Notes: a model not told the origin generated them from the sequence alone. A stretch of 10,527 nt of DNA from Chloroflexota bacterium (GCA_016208345.1 JACQYG010000190.1:1-10527), one strand, 5' to 3'; positions 1-8,282 are shown, numbered from the stretch's first letter. Translations and numbers: made by a program.

Positions 1-46
1 CCTGCCGCTGGGCTCGTGGCTACCTGATGTACGAGCAATTGTCAGG

Positions 47-65
47 CCGACCCCTTTCAGGTCGG
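47..65. repeat. Short hairpin, 6-bp stem
   Basis: CCGACC at 47-52 and GGTCGG at 60-65 are perfect inverted arms around a 7-nt loop. A second hairpin follows at 73-89. No T-run follows on either strand, so a terminator role is not supported. It may be a dispersed intergenic palindrome. Confidence 0.4.
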
Positions 66-72
66 TGAATGA

Positions 73-89
73 GCCAGGCTTGCCCTGGC
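73..89. repeat. Short hairpin, 6-bp stem
   Basis: GCCAGG at 73-78 pairs with CCTGGC at 84-89 around a 5-nt loop. It lies just past the TGA at 66-68 that closes a short open plus-strand frame, but there is no T-tract after it. Confidence 0.35.
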
Positions 90-133
90 ACACCCGAGAA
101 CGCAGAGAAAATAAAAAGGAAAATCTCGGTGCA

Positions 134-198
134 CTCTGTGCGCTCTGCGGTTAAACCCCTGTTTTTCTGCGGAGTCTTTCTTTACTTGTAAAGGAAGC
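134..198 (-). repeat. Composite intergenic repeat, left copy
   Basis: Read on the minus strand, this 65-bp stretch begins with GCTTCCTTTAC, continues through a CTTTAC/GTAAAG palindrome (176-197, arms pairing 9 of 10 with one G-T) and ends in ACCGCAGAGCGCACAGAG (151-134). A diverged copy lies in the opposite orientation at 699-762: the terminal 18 bases match at 15 positions, and the AGGG block sits at the same distance from ACCGCAGAG in both. The two copies bracket ispF. Confidence 0.5.
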
Positions 199-215
199 TC
201 AGGCACGATGCCGGG

Positions 216-683
216 CTACTCCAGCAGCGCCACGGCCATGGCGGCGATGCCCTCGCCCCGGCCAGTGAAGCCCAACCCCTCCGTGGTGGTGGCCTTCACG
301 CTGATCCGGGCGGGGTCCACCCCCAGGGTTTTGGCGATGTTCTCGCGCATCTCGAGCACAAAGGGGGCAATCCTGGGACGCTCGGCCACCACGATGGAGT
401 CCACGTTGGCGATGCCCAAGCCGTTCGCACGTAACAGGTCTCTTACCCGGCCCAGTAAGACCAGGCTGGATATATCCCGATACGCCGGGTCTTGGGGCGG
501 GAAGTGCTGGCCGATGTCCCCCAGGGCCGCGGCGCCCAGAAGCGCGTCCATGATGGCGTGGACCAGCACGTCGGCGTCGGAATAACCGGCCAGGCCCAGA
601 TGGAATGGGATCTGGACCCCTCCCAGCAGCAGTTTGCGATTTTCCACCAGGGGGTGAACGTCGTAGCCGTTGCCGATTCGCAT
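216..683 (-). CDS. ispF: 2-C-methyl-D-erythritol 2,4-cyclodiphosphate synthase
   Basis: IspF cyclises 4-diphosphocytidyl-methylerythritol 2-phosphate to the cyclodiphosphate, releasing CMP, in the cytosolic MEP isoprenoid pathway. The 155-residue product has the usual family length. It shows the metal ligands Asp8 and His10 in GYDVHP and His42 in [13 protein letters not shown], followed by GDIGQHFP, and it ends with the conserved [17 protein letters not shown] block. The ATG at 683 was chosen because GGAGG lies 6 nt upstream and homology starts exactly there; the frame is open further upstream but that part is not family-like. The gene follows dxr, another MEP gene, after a 152-nt gap full of repeats. 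ispD, its usual partner, is not in the window. No damage is seen. Confidence 0.96.
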   Translation of the reverse strand: MRIGNGYDVHPLVENRKLLLGGVQIPFHLGLAGYSDADVLVHAIMDALLGAAALGDIGQHFPPQDPAYRDISSLVLLGRVRDLLRANGLGIANVDSIVVAERPRIAPFVLEMRENIAKTLGVDPARISVKATTTEGLGFTGRGEGIAAMAVALLE

Positions 684-698
684 ATTAGTCCTCCGGGT

Positions 699-762
699 CG
701 CTTCTTTACCAGCGAAGCTCTGCCTCAAACCGATGAGGGCATCCACCGCAGAGAGCATGGAG
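699..762 (+). repeat. Composite intergenic repeat, right copy
   Basis: The plus strand reads GCTTCTTTACCAGCGAAG, then after about 27 nt ACCGCAGAGAGCATGGAG (745-762). It is the inverted, diverged counterpart of the stretch at 134-198, with the palindrome centre the same 35 nt or so from the ACCGCAGAG block. It fills much of the dxr-ispF gap and ends against a second palindrome at 761-775. Confidence 0.45.
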
Positions 763-775
763 AAACCTGGTTTCT
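761..775. repeat. AGAAACC/GGTTTCT palindrome
   Basis: AGAAACC (761-767) and GGTTTCT (769-775) are perfect inverted arms around a single base in the dxr-ispF gap. As RNA only the outer 5 bp could pair, with a 5-nt loop. The role is unknown; it resembles the small dispersed palindromes common between genes in repeat-rich genomes. Confidence 0.4.
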
Positions 776-835
776 GGAGGAGTATAATTCTGCAACCTCG
801 GCGGTCTCTACGGTCAAAATCTTGCCCTAGTAGAA

Positions 836-1972
836 TCACCTGGCCAGGGCCAGGCATCTCTCCCTGGCCCATTGGTCGGCAGCCATGATGGCATCCAGGT
901 CGGGGTGGGCCAGGCCCTGGTGAGCCTCCAGCACCTGTTGGACCAGCTGAGCGATGGCGGTGAAACGTATCCTGCCGGCCAGGAAGAGGTTAACCGCCTC
1001 CTCATCGGCGGCGCACATGACCGTGGGGTAGGTCCCGCCCTGGCGCGCGGCGGCCAGGGCCAGGCGCAAGCAGGGGTAACGGGTAAGGTCTGGCTCTTCA
1101 AAGGTCATCTTGCCCAGTTTGACCAAATCCAGCCTGGTCAAGGTGTTTGGCAACCGGTTCGGGTAGGTGAGCGCATACTGGATCGGAAAGCGCATGTCCG
1201 GGAGTGAGAGCTGAGCCTTGATGGAGCCGTCCACGAATTCCACCATGGAGTGGATGATGCTCTCCCGATGGATCAGCACCTGGATGAGGTCGTACCCTAC
1301 TCCGAAGAGCCAGTGAGCCTCGATGACCTCCAGGCCCTTGTTCATGAGAGTGGCCGAGTCCACGGTGACCTTCTTCCCCATGAGCCAGGTGGGGTGGCGC
1401 AGGGCCTCCTCCGGGGTGACCTGGGCCAGCCGCTCTGGTGGATAGTCCCGAAAGGCGCCGCCGGAGGCGGTGAGCAGGATGCGCCGGACACGCTCTACGC
1501 TCTCGCCGTGCAGGCACTGCCAGATGGCGCTGTGCTCGCTGTCTATGGGCTGTATCTGGACGCCGTGTTTCTGGGCCTCCGCCATGACGATCTCCCCGGC
1601 CATGATGAGCGATTCCTTGTTGGCCAGGGCGATCCTCTTCTCAGCGCGGATGGCGGCCAGGGTCGGCAGCAGGCCGGCCTTGCCTCCGGTGGCGATCACT
1701 ACCAGGTCCACGTCGGGGTCTGCCACCAGCTCCAGGAGGCCCTGCAGTCCAACCTGGCGCTGGAATGGCCGCGTGGCCTCCAGATGCACCTGTTGGTCCC
1801 CCAGCCACACAAGCTTGGGGCCGAACTCCTGGATCTGCCTTGACAACAGCGAGGCATTGCTGCCGGCAGCCAGGGCGGTGACGGAAAAGGCCTCCGGGTG
1901 AGCGCGCACCACGTCCAGGGTCTGCTGGCCAATGGAGCCAGTGCAGCCCAGGATCGCCAGACGCTTGGTCAT
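836..1972 (-). CDS. dxr: 1-deoxy-D-xylulose 5-phosphate reductoisomerase
   Basis: Dxr (IspC) rearranges and reduces DXP to methylerythritol 4-phosphate with NADPH, the first committed MEP step. The 378-residue product has the NADPH-binding GCTGSIG at 9-15, the metal and substrate residues Asp144 and Glu146 in [10 protein letters not shown], the [10 protein letters not shown] loop, Glu215 in [14 protein letters not shown], and SMVEFVDGS...PDMR. One deviation is HRES where HPQS is usual. The ATG at 1972 is preferred because AGGA sits 8 nt upstream; the ATG at 1978 overlaps the cdsA stop as ATGA but leaves only 2 nt to that AGGA. It lies tightly behind cdsA and is probably co-transcribed and translationally coupled. 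rseP, the common next gene, is absent. Confidence 0.96.
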   Translation of the reverse strand: MTKRLAILGCTGSIGQQTLDVVRAHPEAFSVTALAAGSNASLLSRQIQEFGPKLVWLGDQQVHLEATRPFQRQVGLQGLLELVADPDVDLVVIATGGKAGLLPTLAAIRAEKRIALANKESLIMAGEIVMAEAQKHGVQIQPIDSEHSAIWQCLHGESVERVRRILLTASGGAFRDYPPERLAQVTPEEALRHPTWLMGKKVTVDSATLMNKGLEVIEAHWLFGVGYDLIQVLIHRESIIHSMVEFVDGSIKAQLSLPDMRFPIQYALTYPNRLPNTLTRLDLVKLGKMTFEEPDLTRYPCLRLALAAARQGGTYPTVMCAADEEAVNLFLAGRIRFTAIAQLVQQVLEAHQGLAHPDLDAIMAADQWARERCLALAR

Positions 1973-1974
1973 GG

Positions 1975-2811
1975 TCATCTTCCTACCAGGATTGCGAAGT
2001 AGTAGGTGACGGTGCAAACGAACAGCAGGCTGTCAATGCGATCCAGCATCCCTCCGTGGCCCGGGATCAGGGTGCCGGAATCCTTCACCCCCGTCTGCCG
2101 TTTCAGGAACGACTCCACCAAGTCTCCGGCGATGGCGCTGGTCGCCACCAGGGCGCCCAGGACCAGGGCCAGGGCCAAGGGCAGGCCCAGGAGCGGCACG
2201 GCGGCGGGGCTCACCAGGAGGCCCAGGGCTATGCCCCCGATGGTGCCTTCCCAGGTCTTGTGGGGGCTCACTTCCGGAAAGAATTTGTGCTTGCCGAAGG
2301 CCTTGCCGCAAAAGTAGCCCCCGGTATCACAGGCCCAGGTGCCAACAAAGGCCACGGCTACCCATTCAAGGCCCTGGGATAACTGGCGCAGGAGCACGAA
2401 GTGGGCGATGAGCCAGCCCACGTAGAGGGCTCCGGCCAGGGACAGGGACCAGTTAACGATGGCACCCTTCGGTTCCTGGCCCATTATCTGCCAGAGGAGG
2501 GGCAAGGTCACGGCTCCCGCCAGCGCCAGCCGGCCCAGGCTGGCGGTTGGCCCCAGGTAGGCATCCAGAGGCAACAGAAAAGCCACGCCGTAGAGCAACA
2601 ACGTCAGTGGTTGGTGGCCAGCATGGCGTAGCATTTCGCCGTATTCCCAGACCGCCAAGAGCGCGGCCAGGATGACCAGGCTGGCAAACCAGGCGCCGCC
2701 AAGCCAGACAAAGACCGCCACCAGCGGAACCAGGACGGCGGCGCTGAGGACACGGTACCGGAGCAAATATGCGCTCCTGTTCACGGTGCGACGGCCGGGG
2801 CCGTGGCACAT
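1975..2811 (-). CDS. cdsA: Phosphatidate cytidylyltransferase (CDP-diglyceride synthase)
   Basis: CdsA makes CDP-diacylglycerol from phosphatidate and CTP in the membrane, feeding phospholipid synthesis. The 278-residue product is strongly hydrophobic, with roughly eight membrane segments starting near residue 20. It carries the family signature near the C-terminus: SFLKRQTGVKDSG followed by PGHGGMLDRID, including the KD and DR acidic and basic residues. GTWACDTGGYFCGK and SPHKTWEGTIGG are also typical. The ATG at 2811 has GAGG only 3 nt upstream, so a slightly downstream start such as GTG at residue 10 is possible. It sits 30 nt after uppS, and its stop overlaps one candidate dxr start. Confidence 0.95.
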   Translation of the reverse strand: MCHGPGRRTVNRSAYLLRYRVLSAAVLVPLVAVFVWLGGAWFASLVILAALLAVWEYGEMLRHAGHQPLTLLLYGVAFLLPLDAYLGPTASLGRLALAGAVTLPLLWQIMGQEPKGAIVNWSLSLAGALYVGWLIAHFVLLRQLSQGLEWVAVAFVGTWACDTGGYFCGKAFGKHKFFPEVSPHKTWEGTIGGIALGLLVSPAAVPLLGLPLALALVLGALVATSAIAGDLVESFLKRQTGVKDSGTLIPGHGGMLDRIDSLLFVCTVTYYFAILVGR

Positions 2812-2824
2812 GTTCCTCAGGTGA

Positions 2825-2841
2825 TTCTTTACTAGAAAGAA
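2825..2841. repeat. TTCTTT/AAAGAA palindrome in the uppS-cdsA gap
   Basis: TTCTTT (2825-2830) and AAAGAA (2836-2841) flank ACTAG. It matches the CTTTAC-NN-GTAAAG palindromes at 180-193 and 10433-10446 apart from one missing base in the right arm. It occupies most of the 30-nt gap between uppS and cdsA. It could be a dispersed element or a protein-binding site; nothing here decides which. Confidence 0.45.
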
Positions 2842-3579
2842 CTACACTCCTTCCAGGCCTCCAAATCTCCGGACACGCTGGCTATAGGCCTGAAGGGCTT
2901 TATAGAATTCCTGTTTATCGAAATCGGGCCAGAGCGTGGGGGTGGAGTAGTACTCGGCGTAGGCCGCCTGCCAGATCAGGTAGTTGGAAAGCCGCATCTC
3001 CCCGGCAGTGCGAATGATCAGGTCCGGGTCAGGCAGTCCAGCCGTATAGAGGTACCTGGAAAACAGGTTTTCGTCCAGGGATTCGGGAGCGATCCCCGCC
3101 TGGATGATGCGGCGGGCGGCCTCGACGATCTCACTTCGGCCGCCGTAGTTGAAGGCGATGTTCAGGATGCCCTTGTCGTTGTTCTTGGTGAGGTCAATGG
3201 CATAACGCACCTTGGCCTTGAGGCTCTCCGAGAGGCCCTCCAGTTGCCCGATGTGCCGTAGCTGTACCCCTTTTTCATGGAACTCCTGGGTCCGCCGATC
3301 GATGACCTCTTCCAGGATTCTCAGCAGGCCCTGGACCTCCTCCTGTGGCCGAGACCAGTTCTCGGTGGAGAAGGCGTAGATGGTCAGGACCTTGACCCCG
3401 TAGTCGGCGCACCCCTCCAATACTCTCTGGATATTCTCCACGCCGGCCCGGTGCCCCGCCAGGCGAGGTAATCCACGTTTCGCAGCCCAGCGGCCGTTGC
3501 CGTCCATGATTATGGCCACGTGTCGGGGAATCTTGGTCAGGCCGTGCTTGGCGGTAAGGGCTTGCTGGTCTTGAGACAT
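2842..3579 (-). CDS. uppS: Isoprenyl transferase (undecaprenyl diphosphate synthase)
   Basis: UppS is a cis-prenyltransferase that extends farnesyl diphosphate with isopentenyl diphosphate to give the C55 lipid carrier for cell-wall synthesis. The 245-residue product has the catalytic Asp26 in [10 protein letters not shown], then [21 protein letters not shown], and the diphosphate-binding [15 protein letters not shown] with YAEYY. The usual block reads RTSGE-RLSN, so Ala and Met are mild variants. The ATG at 3579 has AGGA a few nt upstream and fits the family N-terminus; the frame is open 18 codons further upstream without homology. It uses the product of the pathway encoded by dxr and ispF in the same cluster. 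It ends in TAG. Confidence 0.96.
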   Translation of the reverse strand: MSQDQQALTAKHGLTKIPRHVAIIMDGNGRWAAKRGLPRLAGHRAGVENIQRVLEGCADYGVKVLTIYAFSTENWSRPQEEVQGLLRILEEVIDRRTQEFHEKGVQLRHIGQLEGLSESLKAKVRYAIDLTKNNDKGILNIAFNYGGRSEIVEAARRIIQAGIAPESLDENLFSRYLYTAGLPDPDLIIRTAGEMRLSNYLIWQAAYAEYYSTPTLWPDFDKQEFYKALQAYSQRVRRFGGLEGV

Positions 3580-3620
3580 TTCTTCCTCTCTATGGCTGGC
3601 GAACGGCTCGGGCCGCGCTG

Positions 3621-3633
3621 GTGGGACTCCCAC
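3621..3633. repeat. GTGGG/CCCAC mini-hairpin
   Basis: Perfect 5-bp arms around a 3-nt loop in the frr-uppS gap, about 40 nt upstream of the uppS start. No T-run follows. It may form locally in the mRNA; the function is unknown. Confidence 0.3.
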
Positions 3634-3638
3634 GACGA

Positions 3639-3676
3639 GATAGCTGATGGCGAGTTGCTATTGGCTATCAGCCATC
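3639..3676. repeat. Imperfect 13-bp inverted repeat in the frr-uppS gap
   Basis: GATAGCTGATGGC (3639-3651) and GCTATCAGCCATC (3664-3676) pair at 11 of 13 positions around a 12-nt loop. In the minus-strand RNA one of the two others is a G-U pair. There is no T-tract, so it is not a classical terminator. It may be an mRNA stability or processing hairpin, or a small dispersed repeat, inside an otherwise empty 148-nt gap. Confidence 0.45.
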
Positions 3677-3727
3677 GGCCACCTGCCAACGTGGAATCGA
3701 AGTGTCACCAGATGAGCCCCCGAGGTG

Positions 3728-4216
3728 CTAGAACTTCAGTATCTCGTCCTCTTTCTTGGCACCGGTCTCATCGATCCGGGCGATGTAGGCATCAGTAAGC
3801 CTCTGCAGCTTGTCCTGGCCGCGCTTGAGATCATCTTCGGAGATGGACCTATCTTTCTCCAGCTTCTTCATCTCCTCCAGCCCGTCCCGCCGGCAGTTGC
3901 GCACCGCCACCCGCCCCTCTTCCACCTTCTTGTGGACGATCTTGATCAGCTCCCGACGTCGTTCCTCGGTCAGGTGGGGGATGACCACACGGAGGACTGT
4001 GCCGTCGTTGGCTGGATTGAGGCCCAGGTCCGATTTCAGGATGGCCTTCTCGATGGCAGAGAGCAAGGTTCGGTCCCATGGTTGTACCACCAGGAGCCGG
4101 GCCTCCGGGGCGGAGATGCTGGCCAGTTGCACCAGGGGCGTGGCGACGCCGTAGTATTCCACGTGGAGGTTCTCGATCAGCGCGGGCGAGGCTCGTCCGG
4201 TGCGGATGGTAACCAA
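3728..4216 (-). CDS. frr: Ribosome recycling factor, 5'-truncated
   Basis: RRF splits post-termination ribosomes together with EF-G. The readable product has 162 residues and is collinear with the family from the IRTGRASP motif to the C-terminus: VEYYG, VQPWD, ILKSDLGLNP, ND-TVLR, LTEERRRELIK, VAVRNCRRDG (with the essential arginine region) and SEDDLKRGQDKLQ. E. coli RRF has 185 residues with IRTGR starting at 27; here it starts at 4, so about 23 residues, most of helix 1 of the three-helix domain, are missing. The frame has a TGA at 4220-4222, two codons before the only available start, a TTG with a weak AAGG upstream. Only 44 nt separate it from the pyrH stop, and a heptanucleotide repeat fills that gap. 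It may be damaged, mis-assembled or backed by another copy. Confidence 0.88.
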   Translation of the reverse strand: MVTIRTGRASPALIENLHVEYYGVATPLVQLASISAPEARLLVVQPWDRTLLSAIEKAILKSDLGLNPANDGTVLRVVIPHLTEERRRELIKIVHKKVEEGRVAVRNCRRDGLEEMKKLEKDRSISEDDLKRGQDKLQRLTDAYIARIDETGAKKEDEILKF

Positions 4217-4223
4217 GGTTCAG

Positions 4224-4258
4224 AACCTTCAACCTGCAACCTGTAACTTTCAACACAC
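4224..4258. repeat. Heptanucleotide tandem repeat between pyrH and frr
   Basis: On the plus strand five 7-nt units follow each other: AACCTTC, AACCTGC, AACCTGT, AACTTTC, AACACAC. The first three are close copies and the last two are degenerate. It fills the gap where the first codons of frr and its ribosome binding site should be. Such arrays are prone to slippage and recombination, which could explain the missing frr start. Confidence 0.6.
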
Positions 4259-4260
4259 CC

Positions 4261-5582
<1,322 letters not shown>

Positions 5583-5595
5583 CGGTTCCTCCTTA

Positions 5596-5619
5596 GATGA
5601 ATGATGAGATGAATGATGA
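5596..5619. repeat. 12-bp tandem duplication in the rpsB-tsf gap
   Basis: GATGAATGATGA occurs twice in direct succession (5596-5607 and 5608-5619). It lies between the rpsB stop and the tsf ribosome binding site at about 5588-5594. It carries no hairpin; it may simply be replication slippage. Confidence 0.6.
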
Positions 5620-5638
5620 GTAATTGAAGGCGGAGCGA

Positions 5639-6463
5639 CTACTGTTCGTCCCCGGCTGAGACGATGAACTCCTCGATGACCGGCAGTGTACCCTCTCCTT
5701 CCAGATCAGGCCCCTCCTGGGCCGCCTGAGCCTCCACCGCCACCGCCTCTGCCTCTGCCTCTGCCTCGGCTGCCTGTCTCAAGGCCTGCCCTTCCAGGAC
5801 GGCATCAGCCACCTTGTTGGAGAGCAGCTTCACCGCCCGGATGGCGTCGTCGTTGGCCGGGATGGCATAGGTGATGGGATCTGGATTACAATTCGTGTCC
5901 ACCAGGGCTACAATGGGGATCTCCAGCCTGTAGGTCTCGGTTACGGCGATGGATTCCTTATGAGGATCGATGATGAACACCGCTGAGGGCAGCTTCGTGA
6001 GGGTCCTGATGCCGCCCAGGAGGCGATTGAGCCGGGCCATCTCCTCCTCCAGCTTCAGAACCTCTTTCTTGGGCAGACGCTCGAACTCCCCGTTCTGCTG
6101 GCGAGCCTCCAACTCTTCCAGGCGCCTGATCCGGGACTGGATGGTCTGGAAATTGGTCAGCATGCCGCCCATCCAGCGCTGGTTGACGTAGGGCATGCCG
6201 CAGCGTTTGGCCTCCTCCTCGATGGCCTCTTGAGCTTGCTTCTTGGTGCCTACAAAGAGGATATTCCCTCCGCTGGCCACCAGGTCCCGGATGAAGGCAT
6301 AAGCCTCGTTCAGCTTCACCACGGTCTGCTGCAGGTCGATGATGTGGATGCCGCTGCGCTCGGTGAAGATGTAAGGCCTCATCTTGGGGTTCCAGCGCCG
6401 GGTCTGGTGGCCGAAGTGAACGCCGGCCTCCAGAAGCGCCTTCATGGAAACGATGTTCGCCAC
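5639..6463 (-). CDS. rpsB: 30S ribosomal protein S2 (uS2)
   Basis: S2 is a small-subunit ribosomal protein. The 274-residue product shows [19 protein letters not shown], the coiled-coil middle, [34 protein letters not shown], and [25 protein letters not shown]. coli S2 has 241 residues; the extra length is a C-terminal tail of about 50 residues rich in Ala and Glu with an EA dipeptide run. The start is GTG at 6463, supported by AAGGAGG about 6 nt upstream. It heads the rpsB-tsf-pyrH-frr run and is preceded by a promoter and a structured leader, so S2 autoregulation as known from E. coli rpsB-tsf is a reasonable guess. Confidence 0.97.
   Translation of the reverse strand: MANIVSMKALLEAGVHFGHQTRRWNPKMRPYIFTERSGIHIIDLQQTVVKLNEAYAFIRDLVASGGNILFVGTKKQAQEAIEEEAKRCGMPYVNQRWMGGMLTNFQTIQSRIRRLEELEARQQNGEFERLPKKEVLKLEEEMARLNRLLGGIRTLTKLPSAVFIIDPHKESIAVTETYRLEIPIVALVDTNCNPDPITYAIPANDDAIRAVKLLSNKVADAVLEGQALRQAAEAEAEAEAVAVEAQAAQEGPDLEGEGTLPVIEEFIVSAGDEQ
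5745..5768. repeat. Hexanucleotide repeat inside rpsB
   Basis: Three GCCTCT units and one GCCTCG unit in a row on the plus strand encode the alternating Glu-Ala run of the S2 tail on the minus strand. It is in frame, so slippage would change tail length without a frameshift. Confidence 0.6.
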
Positions 6464-6688
6464 TTGTCTCCTCCTTTTATTCGTTCTCGGCCTGAGTAGG
6501 CCCGTCCGCTCCCTTCAACCTGCCGGGAACTGGGCAAACGAAAGGGTTAGGTGTTTCGGGGCAAAGGAGCCCGAACCGCCAGGCCCCCGTGAGAGCATCG
6601 CTCTTCACCCTCGGCATCTAACCCTAGTGCTTGGGCCAGCACGGCCCGAAACAGTCTGAGAGCGTGTGTGATGGTGACGAATGCCCAA
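6464..6688 (-). promoter_or_regulatory. rpsB mRNA leader with probable pseudoknot
   Basis: This is about 225 nt of untranslated leader. In the RNA, UGUUUCGGG (6653-6645) is perfectly complementary to CCCGAAACA (6560-6552), and AGGGUUAG (6625-6618) to CUAACCCU (6550-6543). The order is A, B, A', B', which gives an H-type pseudoknot with 9- and 8-bp stems and one base between the 3' strands. Local hairpins lie inside: GTGCT/AGCAC at 6627-6642 and AGAGC/GCTCT at 6592-6604. UUCGGG (6575-6570) can also pair with part of A', exposing a CUCCUUU loop (6569-6563) that is complementary to the rpsB Shine-Dalgarno AAAGGAG (6477-6471). S2-controlled leaders are known; whether this matches one is not established here. 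Confidence 0.6.
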
Positions 6689-6694
6689 GGAATT

Positions 6695-6723
6695 AGTATA
6701 GCATATCAAGAGCTTTCCCGCAA
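6695..6723 (-). promoter_or_regulatory. Sigma70-type promoter of the rpsB operon
   Basis: On the minus strand TTGCGG (6723-6718) is followed after exactly 17 nt by TATACT (6700-6695). The -10 box matches TATAAT at 5 of 6 positions and the -35 box matches TTGACA at 3. It lies directly downstream of the hslU stop codon, so rpsB is probably transcribed separately from hslVU as well as by any readthrough. The predicted start is near 6688. Confidence 0.55.
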
Positions 6724-6725
6724 GC

Positions 6726-8267
6726 TTAGAGGATGTAACGGCTCAAGTCCTCGTTTTGCACCAGGTTGGCCAGGCGATTCACCACGAAGGCTTTATCCAC
6801 CATGATTGTTTGGCCGCGATATTGGGCGGCGTTGAACGAGAGGTCCTCCAGGGTCTTCTCCATGATCGTCTGCAAGCGTCGAGCACCGATGTCCTCGCTC
6901 CGCTCGTTCATCAAGCTGGCCAGGCGGGCCATCTCCTCCAGGGCATCGGGGGTGAAAACCAGGTTTACCCCTTCGGTGCTCAACAGCGCCTGGTATTGCC
7001 TGGTAAGGGCGTTCTGCGGCTCGGTGAGAATGCGCACGAAGTCCCCCTGGGTCAATTTCCCGAGCTCCACCCGCAAAGGGAAACGGCCCTGGAGCTCGGG
7101 GATCAAATCGGAGGGCTTGACCTCGTAGAATGACCCGGCGGCGATGAACAGGATGTGGTCGGTGGACACCGGTCCGTACCTGGTCATCACCGTGGTGCCA
7201 TCGACGATGGGCAGCAGGTCTCTCTGGACTCCTTCGCCAGAAACATCTGCCCCCACCTCCACGCGGGGCCCCGCGATCTTGTCCAGCTCGTCAATGAAGA
7301 CCACGCCCAGCTCGGAGGCCCGTTGCGTGGCGGTCTCCACCATCTCATCGTAGTCTATGAGTTTCTCCGACTCTTCCTGGAGCAGGAGGCGACGCGCCTC
7401 CTGGACCGAGACCCGGCGTCGACGCTTGTGGACTTGAGCCTGGTAGCGGGCCACGAAATCCTGGAAGGACTCGTTCATCTCCTCAGGGGTCATGTCAGGA
7501 CCGAATTCCAGGATCGACTCCATGCTGTCGTTTTCGCTGGGGAACTCGATCTCGATGGCTGCTTCCTCCAGCTTATTCTGGGCCAGCCATCGTGCCACCC
7601 GCCGTCGGCGTTGGCGCAACCGGGTCTGCTCCCCCGGGGAGAGGCTGGACGCCATAGGGCGGGCCTGGGGTGTTGACGTTACCGCCTCTGCCCTGGCCGG
7701 CTCGCTGGCCTGGGCCAGGCCGGGCCCCGAGGCCATTCCCGTGGCAGCGGTCGAGGTACCGGTGGGGATGGGTGGCCGCAGCGGCGTTGGCTCTCGTTGG
7801 GGCCTGAAGTTCGCCTTGGATATTGGGCCGTGGGGGTATTGCTGGCACAAGTAGTCCACGATGCGCTGGGCCGCAGCGGCCTCAGCTTTTTCGCGGACCA
7901 GGAGCAACTGCTCATCGTGCACCGTCTCCACGGCGTTTTCGACCAGGTCTCGGATGATGGCTTCCACGTCGCGGCCCACATAGCCCACCTCAGTGAACCT
8001 GGTGGCCTCGACTTTCACAAAGGGCGCCTTGATCATCTGTGCCACCCGTCGGGCGATCTAGGTCTTGCCCACGCCGGTGGGGCCGATCATGAGGATGTTC
8101 TTGGGCATGATCTCCTTGCGCAACTCTTCGGGCAAATGACGCCGGCGTTCGCGGTTGCGCAGGGCCACGGCCACCGCACGCTTGGCCTCGGCCTGGCCCA
8201 CGATGTACTTGTCCAGTTCGGCCACGATCTCCTGTGGCGTCAAGGTTGGTAACAGTTGCTGTTCCAT
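6726..8267 (-). pseudogene. hslU: HslU (ClpY) ATPase, interrupted by an in-frame TAG
   Basis: HslU is the AAA+ unfoldase that feeds substrates into the HslV protease. From the ATG at 8267 (AAAGG 5 nt upstream) the frame reads PREIV-like [17 protein letters not shown], then Walker A GPTGVGKT at 62-69, then TAG at codon 70, where other HslU proteins have Glu (KTEIARR). Beyond it the same frame continues intact: pore GYVG near 95-98, Walker B VVFIDELDK near 322-330, SDLIPELQGR, sensor-2 GARRL near 461-465, and the HslV-docking tail EDLSRYIL. At 513 codons it is about 70 longer than E. coli HslU. The excess is a Pro/Ala/Thr-rich stretch around 146-212 in the I domain. GAG to TAG is one base, so it is either a recent nonsense mutation or a sequence error. 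Confidence 0.9.
8058..8060 (-). other. Premature amber codon in hslU
   Basis: This TAG splits hslU into a 69-codon N-terminal piece (8058-8267) ending right after Walker A and a C-terminal part. The latter could restart at a GTG at 8045, but I see no Shine-Dalgarno there, and such a product would lack the Walker A lysine. Six intact genes in the window end in TAG, so sense reading of TAG across the genome is unlikely. Confidence 0.9.
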
Positions 8268-8282
8268 GTTCACCTTTGTGGT

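Larger units (their letters stand above)
1..215. other. Repeat-rich left edge, no convincing gene
   Basis: No recognisable protein is encoded here. One plus-strand frame is open from the window edge to a TGA at 66-68 (21 codons, ending in SGRPLSGR). It could be the tail of a gene to the left, but it has no motif I recognise. The region holds two adjacent short hairpins (47-65 and 73-89), a 9-nt-period stretch at 126-152, and a CTTTAC-TT-GTAAAG palindrome at 180-193. CGCAGAG (101-107) is complementary to CTCTGCG (143-149), and CCGAGA (94-99) to TCTCGG (124-129). No hairpin is followed by a T-run, so no intrinsic terminator for the ispF-side operon is evident. Confidence 0.5.

Noticed and set aside
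126..152. CRISPR-like array in the 9-nt-period stretch near the left edge
   Set aside because: The units are only 9 nt, adjacent and degenerate, with no spacers. It is a short simple repeat.
1250..1843. Long open frame on the plus strand opposite dxr
   Set aside because: It is the antisense shadow of dxr in GC-rich DNA. It has no family-like motif, while dxr is complete and conserved on the minus strand.
3725..4246. Plus-strand open frame opposite frr
   Set aside because: It mirrors the frr codons and carries no recognisable domain; frr itself matches ribosome recycling factor along its length.
4224..4258. Array of regulator-binding direct repeats
   Set aside because: The heptamers degenerate quickly and lie between a stop codon and a truncated gene rather than near a promoter, so simple-repeat expansion is the more likely explanation.
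6726..8267. TAG read as an amino acid in this organism
   Set aside because: Six other intact genes in the window stop at TAG exactly where their families end, so genome-wide recoding does not fit.
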